Of a stretch of DNA of 64,000 nt, positions 1 to 11,382 are shown one piece after another. Within the stretch, counting starts at the first letter, position 1. The number at the start of each line of letters is the position of its first letter. This DNA is from Struthidea cinerea. Lineage: Eukaryota; Chordata; Aves; Passeriformes; Corcoracidae. The position numbers and the translations under genes were made by a program. The stretch covers positions 1,341,157 through 1,405,156 of the forward strand of contig VZTI01005041.1 of assembly GCA_013397865.1 (NCBI GenBank). Direction: 5' to 3'. Under the pieces are notes generated by a model. It worked only from the letters and a program-made list of their open reading frames with translations. It made no database searches and was not told the origin of the DNA.

Positions 1-244
1 TTGATCTGCCTGGTATTCAAACCTACCAACATACCTCACACACACCTGAAAAAGAGGTCTGAAAAACATGGAAACTTAGAAGTGTGTCTTGAATTACAGA
101 AAATATTTTCATACAGTATCAGTGGTGTTGCATGTATTTTTTCAGTCAATTAAAACAGCAACAGAAATGCAGAATCATTGCACCTGGACTGCACCTGTGG
201 TGTTTGGCTCATCGAGCCTACTGGGTGCCCACAGCAGCTAAGCA

Positions 245-366
245 GCTTGCTCAGGGCACTGACCACTTTGACTGCCTCCAAGGACGACCTCCTTGGGCAA
301 CCTCTTTCGGTGCCTGATCAACCTTACAGAAAAACAGGTCCTTTATGTGCACTTTACTTAAATTTG
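245..366 (-). mobile_element. CR1 fragment, near the 3' end
   Basis: The segment gctcagggcac...tgcctccaagga...ttgggcaacctctttcggtgcctgatcaacc follows the order seen in the reverse complement of avian CR1 elements. That region encodes the end of ORF2 (the 'hWnrLPre' region) and the start of the 3' UTR. It is strongly diverged and has no coding capacity. The flanks at 1-244 show nothing recognisable. Confidence 0.5.
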
Positions 367-2136
367 AAAGCTAAAGAGTTTATCTCAGTTTTTTGCATTA
401 CAAAAATAGAAAGAGAACAGAACATACTGTCAAGGCTCGTACCTCGACTATGCAGAACTAACGTGAAGCTCACACAGTGAGATGAAGAGGTTCCTAGTGC
501 CTGCTGCAGAGGAAATCATGGGTCAGATGAAGGCACTGAGGTTTCTGCCGCCCATTTTTAGTCAGTGTTTCAGCAAATATATGCAATATAATTTTCAATA
601 TCTGAGTTTTAATATCTTAACAAAGTTTTTTAAAATAAATGTGACAAAAGATGAGATCTAGTGCTTTTTCTTTTTATTTTTCTCCCTAGTGAAAAATCAA
701 CCCTGTAATGATAACCTGCTCAAATGTGAAGTTTATTTCAAATTCTTATAATAGAAGCCCAAGAGTTAGCATGATATTCACACAGAAATGGAGACCATAA
801 GCAACCTAGGTTGATTCCTTCAGCAATTCAATTTTACTTAGTTATCCTTACACTGAGGCTGCCCAGAGCTTTGAAGTTTTCTCTCAGATAGGTACTGATT
901 TTGATGTCGTGATACAAAGATATAGATAAGTCATAATTTAGAATGGTGCTACCTTCCAGTGCATCATGCACACTTTTCTGCAAATGTTCAAGAAGGTATA
1001 TTTAACAGGGCTGATAAATGCTATATGCAGACTGAAAAGCATCCTAACTCTACATTTCTGACCTTATCTTTATAAATCAAAAGTTTGCAAATGTTTACAG
1101 CCATGTTCCTATCTTCACCATAAGAAATTTCCATAATAATGAAAAAAGGATAAGGGAATGCGTGCTGTTAACCTCAAGTCCCACAATCAAACCATTTTGT
1201 CTCCGAGCTCCTGCTTTTCAATGCCATAAAGAGCTTAAAGAAGTCAATTATATCAAGAACTTAGATGTTTTCAGAAAGGCAGCTTTTCCAGAATATATTT
1301 TCAGATTTTAATTGCCTTTTTCATTGCTATTTCTTAAGACTCATACTGACAGATATGGTCATACAATGCTGAGTATCTGCACTATTATATAGCACTCAGT
1401 CTAGGAAGAGAGGTTGCATTGGCAGAAGTATCCTACATTACAAACAAGTTTTCTTCATATCTAAGACTCCCCAGTATATTTCAAGAACGTATTTAACAAT
1501 TGCATGATTAATTAAAGCTGCTGCTGAGTGATATTAGAAGGAGGAAAAAAATCCAAACTAACCAGCAGAACAAATATGAACATGGAGTAAATAAAGTACT
1601 ACATTAAAACAAGAAACATGGTACCAGAATCCCAAATGATCTTTTGCCTTTTAATCTCTAACATGCACCGTTTTACCACATTTCTCAAAAAAATCTGGTG
1701 TCTTATCTCTACAGATTCTGAGATAAAATATATGCATTACCATTCTGAGATTTCATGCAAGAAATCAGATTGAATCAAGAGTAATAAAGCAGAATGTTAA
1801 TGGGTACAAGTTAAATGTGATTTTTCTTTTTCTTCTGCATATGTATATCATACAGATTCCAGTTTTAAATAACTAAAAATTGCTGGCAGGTCCATCTGTT
1901 TTGTTATTCCCTTTGGCACAGGCTAAATATAACACAGAAGTCTGGAATAGATTATATGTTATTTTATCAGGTTAATTTGATCTTGTATTGACATTAGTAT
2001 ATGTCAAAATTAATGGCTTTTTAATGACAGTACATGCTAATGATTAATTAGAGGTACTGAGAAGGGGTGAAGGCCTGGCTTTAAAAATGATTAATATGAC
2101 AAGTTTTTCAATATTACTATACATAAAACTGATAAC

Positions 2137-2141
<5 letters not shown>
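367..2141. other. Unique AT-rich intron, nothing recognised
   Basis: There are no long open frames, no repeat ends and no tandem arrays apart from ordinary short A and T runs. It ends at the long A homopolymer. Confidence 0.6.

Positions 2142-2220
<79 letters not shown>
2142..2220. repeat. Poly(A) homopolymer, 79 A
   Basis: This is an uninterrupted run of 79 A on the + strand, the longest homopolymer in the window. No retrocopy body, poly(A) signal or clear target-site duplication was recognised next to it. It could be an expanded mononucleotide microsatellite, the tail of an unrecognised retrocopy, or partly an assembly product. Exact length is unreliable in sequencing. Confidence 0.95.
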
Positions 2221-2222
<2 letters not shown>

Positions 2223-3909
2223 AAAGAAAGCTTAAACTAGCTTTCCTCTTCCTTCCATTCTGGGAATAAAAGGAGAACAGCAAACTACAGAAATAATATT
2301 TGTTTATATGAACTCTGTCAGTATTCTCCCTAAACCCCCTTCTCTCCAGGTATTTTTCACTGAAAATAAAATAAAGACTGTAAAAAAAGAGTGAATACCA
2401 CATCAGTACGATAATTTATCTACAAAAATAAAAAATATGCAATGCAATTGTCATTCTGATACAAGTTTATTAAGCCACAAAAGGACACTTTTTCTAAATT
2501 TTAGTGGCAAAGCAGAAAAAGAACATTGCATTCCCCTGCACACACCCAATTAAAAAAACCAAAAATAATAAGAATTAGAAACAATTTTAAAAAATAGTAA
2601 AAATATTTTAAAAAGGGAAGTCCTTAAGCCATTTTCTTCAGGAGTTACAAAAATGAATTTGAGTGAAAACGTATTGAGATAAAACCATTCAGGGAGGAAG
2701 AAAGGACAGTATTTTTAAAGATACTTAGAACAATGGGATTCAAAGGAATTTTTCCCAGACCTCTGCCAATGTCTAAAATGAGTAATATCTATTTTACTTA
2801 TATACAAATGTTTAATGTTATGTAGTAATGATATTGTTTCACCAATCGAAATACAGCATTTCTCCGCTGTCCTATAATAAATGTGATCATGAAATGGCTG
2901 ATGCAAAAAAACCCAACCAAACAAAACCACCATAAATCCTTAGATCCTCAAAACCAGTCAAAAATGTGGATTTTGATGTGTTAATTGTTCATTTCCCACC
3001 CTTATTTACCTCATTTATCTTTATGACTTGCTGCTGCTGCTCCATGCCCCCTTAACCCTGTTGTTTCATTCCTGTAAGTCTCTTTCCAGTGAGCTGTGAG
3101 TTAGGACACCCCTTGCTTGTGACTTGCTACTTGTTACTGCATAGTTGATCTGCTTTTCATTCCTCATTCTTATTTAGCAATGAACTTGCTGTAGACTAAA
3201 CTTGCTGGGTTCAAAAAGCTCTCAGTGGGTCGACTGGCTATATTCAAGGCCTTTTGTGCGGTTTTTGGTGGGGTTTTATTTTGTTTGTTGGTTGGTTTGT
3301 TTTCAGTTTTTTCATGTGAAATAACCTTTATTTCTACATGTACTAGATTATGTTCCTTTCAAATATGGTAATTAAAAACCTCTACACATTCCACACTAGT
3401 TCTTTATTAACTCAATCATAACATTTTCTTCAATATTATTGCATGTTTTGAAAATTTTGTTAAAGGTAGATTATTTTTGATTGATGCTTAATAGCAGCCT
3501 AAAATATAGACCATTCTAGAAAAATTATATAACTTACAGAGTATTCTATAACAATTAACATGAACACTGAGATATATTCAATTTCCAAAACACTTCAGTC
3601 ACTTTATGCAGACAATAATTTCAGTGTGACTAATGACACTTCTGAGTCACATATGCTTGAAGAAATGGCTCAGTAAATTCAACAGCCTGCATGTAAAATG
3701 TCCCCACAGTCTGCAGAGTCAGCAAGATATTTCTGTATGGAAATTTATATGCCTGCAGATAATGACAAACGCTACTTTAGAAAAGGCTTTTGACACAACC
3801 AGCCAGGTTCTTCGGTGGAACCTGAGGAACAGTGAATTGTTTGCAAAACCAAACCACTAGTTGGGTAAAAAAGGAAGGAGAGACAAACATAGTTGAGACC
3901 TGCTGATCA
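2221..3909. other. Intron, mostly unique; possible CR1 trace near its end
   Basis: The stretch holds A-rich patches (2560-2620) and a G/T-rich patch (about 3260-3310). Near 3775-3795 a reading frame gives KAFDTTSQ, which resembles the KAFDTV block of CR1 reverse transcriptase. The match is too short to call on its own. The neighbouring CR1 at 3910 represents an earlier part of ORF2, so the order would be wrong for one intact copy. Confidence 0.45.
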
Positions 3910-4140
3910 AACTAATGGACAAGAAGTAAATGCACAGGCAGTGGAAGCAGGGACAGATATCTTGGGAAGAGTTGAGGAATGCTGCCTGTCTGTGTAGGAA
4001 TGTGGTCAGGAGGGCCAACATGCTGCTGGAGTTTAACTGGGCAGGGGATGCGAAGAATAAGGGCTTCTACAGGTATGTCAGCCAGAAAAGGCAGGTCAAA
4101 GAAGGTGTGCCTCTGTGATGAGCAAGACTGACAACCCAGT
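3910..4140 (+). mobile_element. CR1 ORF2 fragment, left half of a copy split by an LTR
   Basis: The + strand frame at 3930-4118 contains the CR1 ORF2 linker between the endonuclease and reverse transcriptase domains: RRANMLLEFNWAGDAKNKGF then YRYVSQKRQVKE. CR1 is a LINE-type retrotransposon that moves by target-primed reverse transcription. This copy is 5' truncated and its frame is broken. The element resumes at 4953 with VTMDEEKADIL, which is the next part of the same ORF, so the 812 bp between are an insertion. Confidence 0.85.
4136..4140. repeat. Target-site duplication, left copy (CCAGT)
   Basis: CCAGT directly precedes the TG of the LTR. The same five bases follow the CA at its other end (4953-4957). 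Confidence 0.8.
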
Positions 4141-4253
4141 TGTTAGGATCCAATTCTTAATAAGGTTCTTTAGAAATTCCTCTGCCCGAATTAAGGTGCA
4201 AACGAGACCATATGCCAGTGACAATAGTAAGGGTTTTATTTGACGGTAAATAT

Positions 4254-4284
<31 letters not shown>

Positions 4285-4952
4285 AGAAAGAAAGAAGTAG
4301 AAAATAGGTGGGGGGGACAGAAAGAGTGACAGGGACAGAATAAGGAAAATACCACCACTCTGTGGATCCCAACAATGTTTGTTGATCCTCTCCAGCTGGT
4401 CTTCTTGGTTGTGAAGGTCCCCCCAAAAGGCGTAGAATCCAATGGGTATATACATGCTCAGGCCAGGTAGGCATGGCCGGGCATGTCCCCCTGGAGGTGG
4501 GGGTGCAGTCTCTGACAGCAGACTCCGGGTCTGTTGCATCACGCGCAGCCCTGTGGGGCCCAGCCTCTCACGTGAAAGTCCCGTGGATGTGCCGTGGATG
4601 TGCCCTGTGGGGTTGGGGGCTCCACAGCCGGGCCGGTTTGTGTAATCCGAGGATGGGTGTTTATTGCCTTGCACCATGCACCCAAAACCTCCTCCTCTCC
4701 CCTTGGCTGGGGGGAGTCTGTGTGAGCCTGGCTTCTGTGAGCTGTGCTCTCCCCCCACCCCAAACTCAGCTGGAGGCTTCGGCCTATTGTGGATGCATGC
4801 CTTTCCCTCAGCCTGAAGTGATTGAACAATGGGTTTATCTAATCAGCAGATCACCTTGCAGTCCAAAGTTCTTCAAGGAGGTTTCTGTGGCTGCAGCTTC
4901 TTTAAAACTTTATATCAATGTTTGAGGCATGAACTATTTTCAGTCTCTGACA
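4141..4952 (-). mobile_element. Solo LTR of an endogenous retrovirus, inserted in CR1
   Basis: An 812-bp block begins TGTTAGGATCC and ends GTCTCTGACA (TG...CA). It is flanked by CCAGT on both sides and interrupts a CR1 ORF2. It lies on the minus strand, where signals come in LTR order: a TATATA box at 4447-4452, then AATAAA at 4235-4240, then about 95 bp of U5-like sequence ending TCCTAACA. A second minus-strand AATAAA occurs near 4655-4660. No gag, pol or env sequence is present, so this is probably what remains after recombination between two LTRs. It is GC-richer than its surroundings. It lies in the sense direction of SGCZ. The family was not identified; a 5-bp duplication is common in several avian ERV groups. 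Confidence 0.85.
4254..4296. repeat. GA/GAAA purine-rich microsatellite inside the LTR
   Basis: Imperfect (GA)n passes into (GAAA)n on the + strand, between the TATA box and the poly(A) signal of the minus-strand LTR. Confidence 0.9.
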
Positions 4953-5398
4953 CCAGTAACAATGGATGAGGAGAAGGCTGACATACTCCACACCTTTTCT
5001 CCCCTCCAGTCTTCACTGGTAACGTCTCTTCCCATGTCTCTCCAGTGGGTGGACAGCAGATTTGGGACTGAGGCAGGAAAATTCCTCCCACTGTGACGGA
5101 AAATCCAGTTTGTGACCACACGAACACAGCTGTGAACATAGTTAAGTCTGTGGGATCTGACGACATGCATCCCTGGGTCCTGAGGGAATTGGCTAATGTA
5201 GTTGCTAAACCACTCTCCATGACATTTGAAAAGTCACATTGCTGAGAGAGGTGGTGAATGCCCCATCCCTGGAAACATTAAAGGACGTCAGGCATCATGG
5301 GTCTTTGAGCCTTGCCTAGATGAAGGTGTCCCTGCTCATTGCAGTGAAGTTGAACTAACTAATTTTTAAAAGTCCCTTCCAACTCAAACTACTCTATA
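4953..5398 (+). mobile_element. CR1 right half: ORF2 fragment and 3' end
   Basis: CR1 coding similarity resumes at the CCAGT duplication (VTMDEEKADIL). It continues near 5150-5235 with DDMHPWVLRELANVVAKPLS, the start of the reverse transcriptase domain. At about 5236-5245 the sequence jumps to the end of the element (gaggtggtgaatgccccatc) and runs through the 3' UTR to ccttccaactcaaactactc. Most of the reverse transcriptase is therefore deleted. Several frame breaks are present. Confidence 0.85.
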
Positions 5399-5699
5399 GT
5401 AAGTCCTACACTATAAAATTTTGTCTAAGAATTGGGTGAGGAGACAGAACTCCCCTGATAACAAATCCATAGATGATGCTTAATGGGAAAGCTAAGTGAG
5501 GAGCTGATAATGCTGAATAGCAGAGCTTCAGAGAGGGGCAACAAAAATCTAACAATTTCCCCCAAGACACACATGGGAAGAATAATGGCATGCATGTAAA
5601 CAGGCAGGTAAACAACTATATGAGTACCAATCCTGCTGAATACATTCAAGGCTTAAAGCAGATGCCAACTTAAATATGAGATTGAAGGAAATTTCTGTT
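5399..5699. other. Spacer between two CR1 copies
   Basis: Moderately AT-rich sequence without clear similarity. It may be part of the older CR1 that is recognisable from about 5700. Confidence 0.4.
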
Positions 5700-6215
5700 T
5701 CCCTCTACTTGGTCCTGATGAGGTCACATCTGGAATACACGGCCAGTTCTGCATTCACTCAAGCTCAGGAGTGACTATTAAACTCAGAGAAAGTTCTGTG
5801 CAGGGCTGCTAAAATGGTCAGGATCCCAGAGAACATGACTTACAAGATGATGTTGTAAGAGCTGGAGCTGTTTAGTCTGGTGAAGATGTGGATGAGGGGA
5901 GATAGAACACGGATTTTAACTACATGGGGAGCAGTTACAAAGATGTGGAGCCTCAATTATGACAATATAACAAAGGTGCATGACAACAAATTGCACACTA
6001 CTAGTCTGAGGCTGAACATTAGGAAAATCCATTTTTCTGGGAGAGGAGGACAGTGTGTGTGCACGATGTTGGGAAATACCATAGAAGCCCCATACTTGCA
6101 GGTTTTCAGGACACCAGCTGAACTTGCTCTGGCGTTCGTGGCACTTGACACAGGAGGCTGGGACAGAGGACTTCCAGAGGTTACATCTATCAATATTCCC
6201 ATGAATATTTGTGTG
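5700..6215 (+). mobile_element. Old, diverged CR1 3' part
   Basis: The order of blocks is that of the CR1 ORF2 end: tcacatctggaatacacggc (RSHLEY), gtgcagggctgctaaaatgg (RAAKMV), gagctgtttagtctg (LFSL), then gaggctgaacattagg. It closes with a degenerate 3' end, gaggacttccagaggttac. Stop codons and indels run throughout, so it is an older copy than its neighbour at 4953. Confidence 0.7.
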
Positions 6216-9200
6216 CAAAAATGATTGGAAAAATCTCTAACAGATTTACTGCTACAAAAGAGGTATATGCTTTTGAAAAATGTTGCTTCCTGTAAGATAA
6301 AGCAGTGTAGAAATGGAACAAAAATATGACTAAAGAAATTAAAGCCTAGCATATAAAAAGCAAGGTTTAAAAAAGGAAATTATTTAATTTAGAGATGGTG
6401 TGAAGGTGGTACACAGCAGAAAGATAAAACACAACTAGAGGTAGAGCAGAGAAAAAGTGAGTGCCATAGATAGCTGTCATATGAAAATGAAAGAGAGGAG
6501 CAGAAGTAAATTAAAAATTGAAAAAAAAAAAAAAAAAAGAGTCTAGCTATGCAAATAAATTGTAGAACTCCATGCCACAATTCAGCACTAAATCCCCATG
6601 ATTCAAAATATAAACCCAGGATTAAGTAATAGAAATTTGAAGCTGGAAAGAAAGACAACCTGTTAGGATTTCAGTAACCTAGCATTCACTAACAGATTTT
6701 CTGAAATATTTCCTGCGATCTGTACTGGCCACTGCCAGTTTGTAGGGCAAGACAGTTCACTGGTGTTCTTGAAAAAGGCTTTGAAGGGTGTAAAGCCTCA
6801 CATACACAAAAGACAGGTTCAATGCAGCCTCTACCTTTTAAAGGGTTGACAGCACTGAAGTACCCATGTGACAAGACCCTGGCGTTTGATCTTTCCATTT
6901 TTCTAAAAAGTAACAATAAATCAAGTGGTGACACAAGTTATTCTACTATGCCTTTTGAATTCCAGCAGGTAGAATTATGCCCTGTTAGCATAAAAACAAT
7001 GTATTATTACTGCCAAGTGCTATTTATCATTTCAGATGTTAAATTCTTAGTGGTATTAATTATTTATTGGGCAAAGCCAACTCAACTATTAAAATGTAAA
7101 ATAAGGATGCAAAGTGTCCTTTGATGGATATCCTTTGAAATATAAAAGTGTCATAAATCTTCCAGTTGGATATTTTTCCAGTTTAAGCCCATCAAGTTAT
7201 ATGAATTTATCAGAAATGCTTTGTGCTGTTCAGTTTAAGTAAGCCACCTATTCACTAGGTAATACAGCGTGCTTTGCAACAAGATTAGATAGTTGGAATT
7301 CACAGAAAGCATCTTCTATGAGCAGACTCCAAAGTCCTAGTCTCGGAGCTCGCTTTGCAGCAGATAGGAATAACTGCCAACTGAGGTAAAAGCTTTTGCA
7401 GGGAAGAACACCCTGTACTTGCAAGTATAGTAGACACACACACAGAGAAAAAAGCATTTTCAATCAAGATGACGAAGCATCAAAGTTTTCTTCATAGATG
7501 GAGGAATGGCATTGCTTTAATTAGAAATTCCTGGTTTCATAAAGTATTTGATATTCTAAACCATGATGTGAACTATAAAAAATGAGGATCAGTCTGGCTT
7601 GTGCATTAAGCCAGGTGTCTTGTTAAAGTTTAAATAATTATAGGTGATTTTCCCCTCTTTAAATAAGAAGTATAATCAGGCAAAAAATTCTTTCTAGACA
7701 TCAATATTTAACTTTAGCAGCAATTATAATCTAGAATAACATTTTTAAAACTAGAAACTGGGGAGGGAGGAAGGGGAGTCAGGAAAGAACCCTAAATTTA
7801 CGTAAAGGCCTGGAAAATTATTACATTATTATCTTCTATTTGTATATCATATATATTATTATATTATACTTCTGTAAGTTTAGATTATTTTTTTATAATT
7901 AACTTTCAAATACTCTTTTATTTTCTGGTTAGAAATAACTACAGAGTCAAAAACATGTGAATAGACTCTAGATCAGGGGTGAATAAAAGTACCCAAGAAC
8001 CCTAACAAAATCTAGTGGTAGCACTGCATAATGTAACTCAGCAGATTTCATGGAAATAAACATATCAGTAAATAGGTTGTTCATGAACTACCTTTTCCTA
8101 TCAAGAATGTTATTTCAGAGATTTAGTTAGAGGTAGAAAGAGTAGTGCAGGATTGCAATTGTACCGTCATTACAATGTGATGACTGTATATTCCCTTTAT
8201 GTAACATGTCTGATTTTTCTGTATTAGGCATTTTACACAGTGAAGTTATACAAAGCAGATCCTTAAATTATGTCATTTAACAGATGACAACAACAATGTA
8301 AGGAGTTTGTAGCTATGATTTCAGCTGAAAAGTGACACCAGGAGTTGAGATTGGAAGAGATGTACTCCTTTTTACCTGAAGGCAGGGAATAAAATTTTCC
8401 CAGACTAAAGCTACGGGGTCTGGGTGTTTTGTGTGGGTTTTTTTGGTTGGTTGGTTGGTTGGTTTTTTGTTTAATGGGGCCACAGTTATGAGACAATTGA
8501 GGCAATAGAAAACAATTAAAGACAATAAAGGTTTTCACAAGAAAAGATTTCAACCCAGCACTGAGAGCTCAGGGAATTCAAACTGCTAAATCCTGGTGCA
8601 AAAATTAAGATTTTCAGAGATTGCATAGTCAGTGTGTCTGCAGAGATATAGCTTTTTCCTTGCCAAACAAATACACAGCAGCCTTGCATAAAGATCTCTA
8701 ATGGTATTCAGCATTTTGATGAGATGGTGAGTTGTCTCACAACCTTCAAAAAATGAGACAGTACATCTAAAGAACAAGTAACTACTTCCCTTATTATGAG
8801 AAATAAATTGAGCTCCTTAAGTATTTTTAAAAAAATTTTTCAAACCACTGCATATGTACAGAGTTGAGTTTTAAAGTTACTTTTGTCTTATTTTTATTCC
8901 TTGGGGATTAAAAATACAAGAAATACCCCAGTATTTCCATTGGGGCATCAACTCCAAATCAAATTCAAAGTCATTGGGGGTGCAGGGGCATGAGCAGATG
9001 AGCACTAAAGTTCTTCATTTGTTCATTTTGAGGGGTTTTTTGTTGATGTTGGGTTTTGGAGAGTTGGGGTGTTTAGGGGTTTTATTAGATTCGAGTTTCT
9101 GTTTCTTTGTCTTTAAATATGTTTTACAGTAGCACAAGTCTCTTGCCATGCTACATCAGGTTAACCATTATGATTTTTAACATTTTTCTAAAGACTTTCC

Positions 9201-11302
9201 TTCACGTTGACATCCCTCAACCTGTTGGAAAGTCAATGATTTTTGTTCCTAGCTAAATAACTTCCATTCAAGTTTTGGTCTGGGTTTGGGTTTTGAGTTT
9301 TGTTTGTGTGTTTTAACATGGCATGTGTATGAATGTTTGATCTACACGATATTACAATGTATGGTTAGCAATTTTTCGTCTTCAAAAACGTTCACACATC
9401 CAATGTTATGTTGTGCCCTATATGCAGCTATCTCCTTTTAATAATAATCTCTGGCATCAACTACAGGTCATCAAGAAAAATACCGATAATAAAATCACTG
9501 AAGAGATTATAACATCAATTTATGTTCCAAGACTGACTAGACAGTTTTTAAACTGGTAAATACATCTCTTATTATTTCATTTTATATTGAGTAAGAAAGA
9601 GTAATATAGAATTATATTAAAAGACTTAAATTGCATTGATCACAACTACTTTGTCAAACAGTATGCAGTACTGCATTTTACATAGTCTCTGATATGAATG
9701 CTGCATGCCAGGCCCAAGAATGACTGCAGTATTGCTTTCCTCAAGTCTCTTTTGGGCTTTCCTTACAGCACCAGACCCACCATAAAAGAGGAATTCTTTG
9801 CTCAACTGAGTGCAGGGATGATTAGGATGATGCTAACAAGATAGAAACCATCCACTTTATACCACATATCTGAGTACATGCATAGCATGGGTCTCACAGA
9901 AAAGAAAAATAAAAGTCTGTATTTATGTACTGATGTACCTTTAAGAGACTAACACAGCATTTATACTTTTATTTTTTCTTCTCAAAAGGAGAAAAAAAAA
10001 GGTTCAACAATATTTGCTACAAGAAGAATGTGAGATATGGAAAGGATTTTTAATGAAAGTTTTGCTGTTCTCTTCCAGCGCTTTGAGAAAATGATATCCT
10101 GTAAAACACTAGATGAATTATTTTTGAGCTGGAAACCAATTACAATATGTTCTGTTTGTATGGTATCAGTGTAACTTGCCTGAAGCATGGAAGATGTGAA
10201 CACTGATCACTTACACTAGTTTCCAACATTTTTTTTTTTATAGGTATGTTATTTCATAACAAAATGAAGGAAAAAACTCCAGGAAGTATGATATACAGAC
10301 ATATAAAATCACAAAATTATAAACACATACACATGAATATTGATGGGAAGAAGAGAGAGAGATTTGAATGGAAACCAGGCATCCCTACCTGACAGAAATG
10401 TGATATTTTGGGATGCAGCCATTTAAGAAAAAAATTAAGATATTTTAAATGTCCTTCCAGTATTTTTGCCACATTACTATTGTTATAAGTGTTAGTTTTA
10501 TTTTCTCACACCAGGGACTAAAATGAAAGATCACATCACTCTCAAATATCTTATACTTCTGTATGTGAGGGACCTACCAGTAACATTTGATATGAGATAT
10601 CCTAGATGATAATGTTCTAACATTATCTCAGACCCCATGAGATAAAAATATTTAATAACAGCTAAGCTAAAAATTTAATCTCTGTGTGGTCCACTGAGCT
10701 CCAACACTTACAGCTGAATAGCCCATACAACTTTTTACAAGTGCAGAGAAGGGCTGAACACAAGACCTCCTCTGCTCACATCATACAGGTACTGTGCACA
10801 CAGAGTGCAGCAGGCTCAAAATGAACAGGATATCCAATTTCCCCCTGACAAAGCAGAGGAGAGCGAGTTGTAGAAATTGTTTAAACACTTTAACATGTTT
10901 TGTGGAAATCCCCTGAAATTGTATACGTTAGGAGGGGACTAATGTGAGCAGAGTAATTTGCCCAGCTCACCACTTCAGTCTGAAATGCCCATGAACAAAC
11001 TGGTCACAAGCAAGCCCTACAGGCTAGGTCAAATCTTGTTCTGATCAAATACTAATATATCGGAGTCAACAAGCTTTTATCAGAAAAGTGAAAACAAATA
11101 CACCAACAACCCCAAACTAGAAACATTTCTGAATAACATCAAAACCAACACATTCAGTTATGGGTGCAAGGGGGCTTTGTTTAAAAATGTATGTTTTTCA
11201 AAACAAAGCAAAAAAAACCCTCCAAGAGTTCTGAAACTGCTCTAAAAAATCCAATGCATAATGATAGAATTAACATTTTAATATTCTTGAAAGAAATTTC
11301 AG
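6216..11302. other. Long unique intron stretch
   Basis: No gene or interspersed repeat was recognised. Low-complexity sites are an 18-A run at 6521-6538, (GGTT)n at 8442-8464 and G/T-rich sequence near 9030-9080 and 9270-9310. The open frames here are short and lack recognisable protein similarity. Confidence 0.6.
8442..8464. repeat. (GGTT)n short tandem repeat
   Basis: About five copies of ttgg lie inside a G/T-rich patch on the + strand. Confidence 0.85.
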
Positions 11303-11382
11303 GATCTCAAGAACTGCCATACTGGCTCAGACCCAAGGTCTGTCCAGCAGCACACCGTGTCCTGACAGCTGTCAGCAGCATT
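11303..11382 (-). mobile_element. Trace of an ancient CR1-type 3' end
   Basis: The + strand reads gaactgccatactggctcag acccaaggtc tgtccagcag. This resembles the reverse complement of the 3' end of old CR1 families widespread in turtles, crocodilians and birds (gccatactgggtcagacc type). Only about 80 bases survive. The assignment is from memory. Confidence 0.55.

Noticed and set aside
2140..2403. 87-codon frame ending in a long Phe run (minus strand)
   Set aside because: The Phe run is just the translation of the A79 homopolymer.
3775..3800. KAFDTTSQ reading as CR1 reverse transcriptase
   Set aside because: A single short block, out of order with the CR1 piece at 3910; kept only as a remark on that stretch.
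4096..4758. Longest open frame in the window (220 codons, minus strand)
   Set aside because: It runs across a CR1/LTR junction and lies almost wholly in the LTR, is Pro/Leu/Ser-rich with a run from the GA microsatellite, and resembles no protein.
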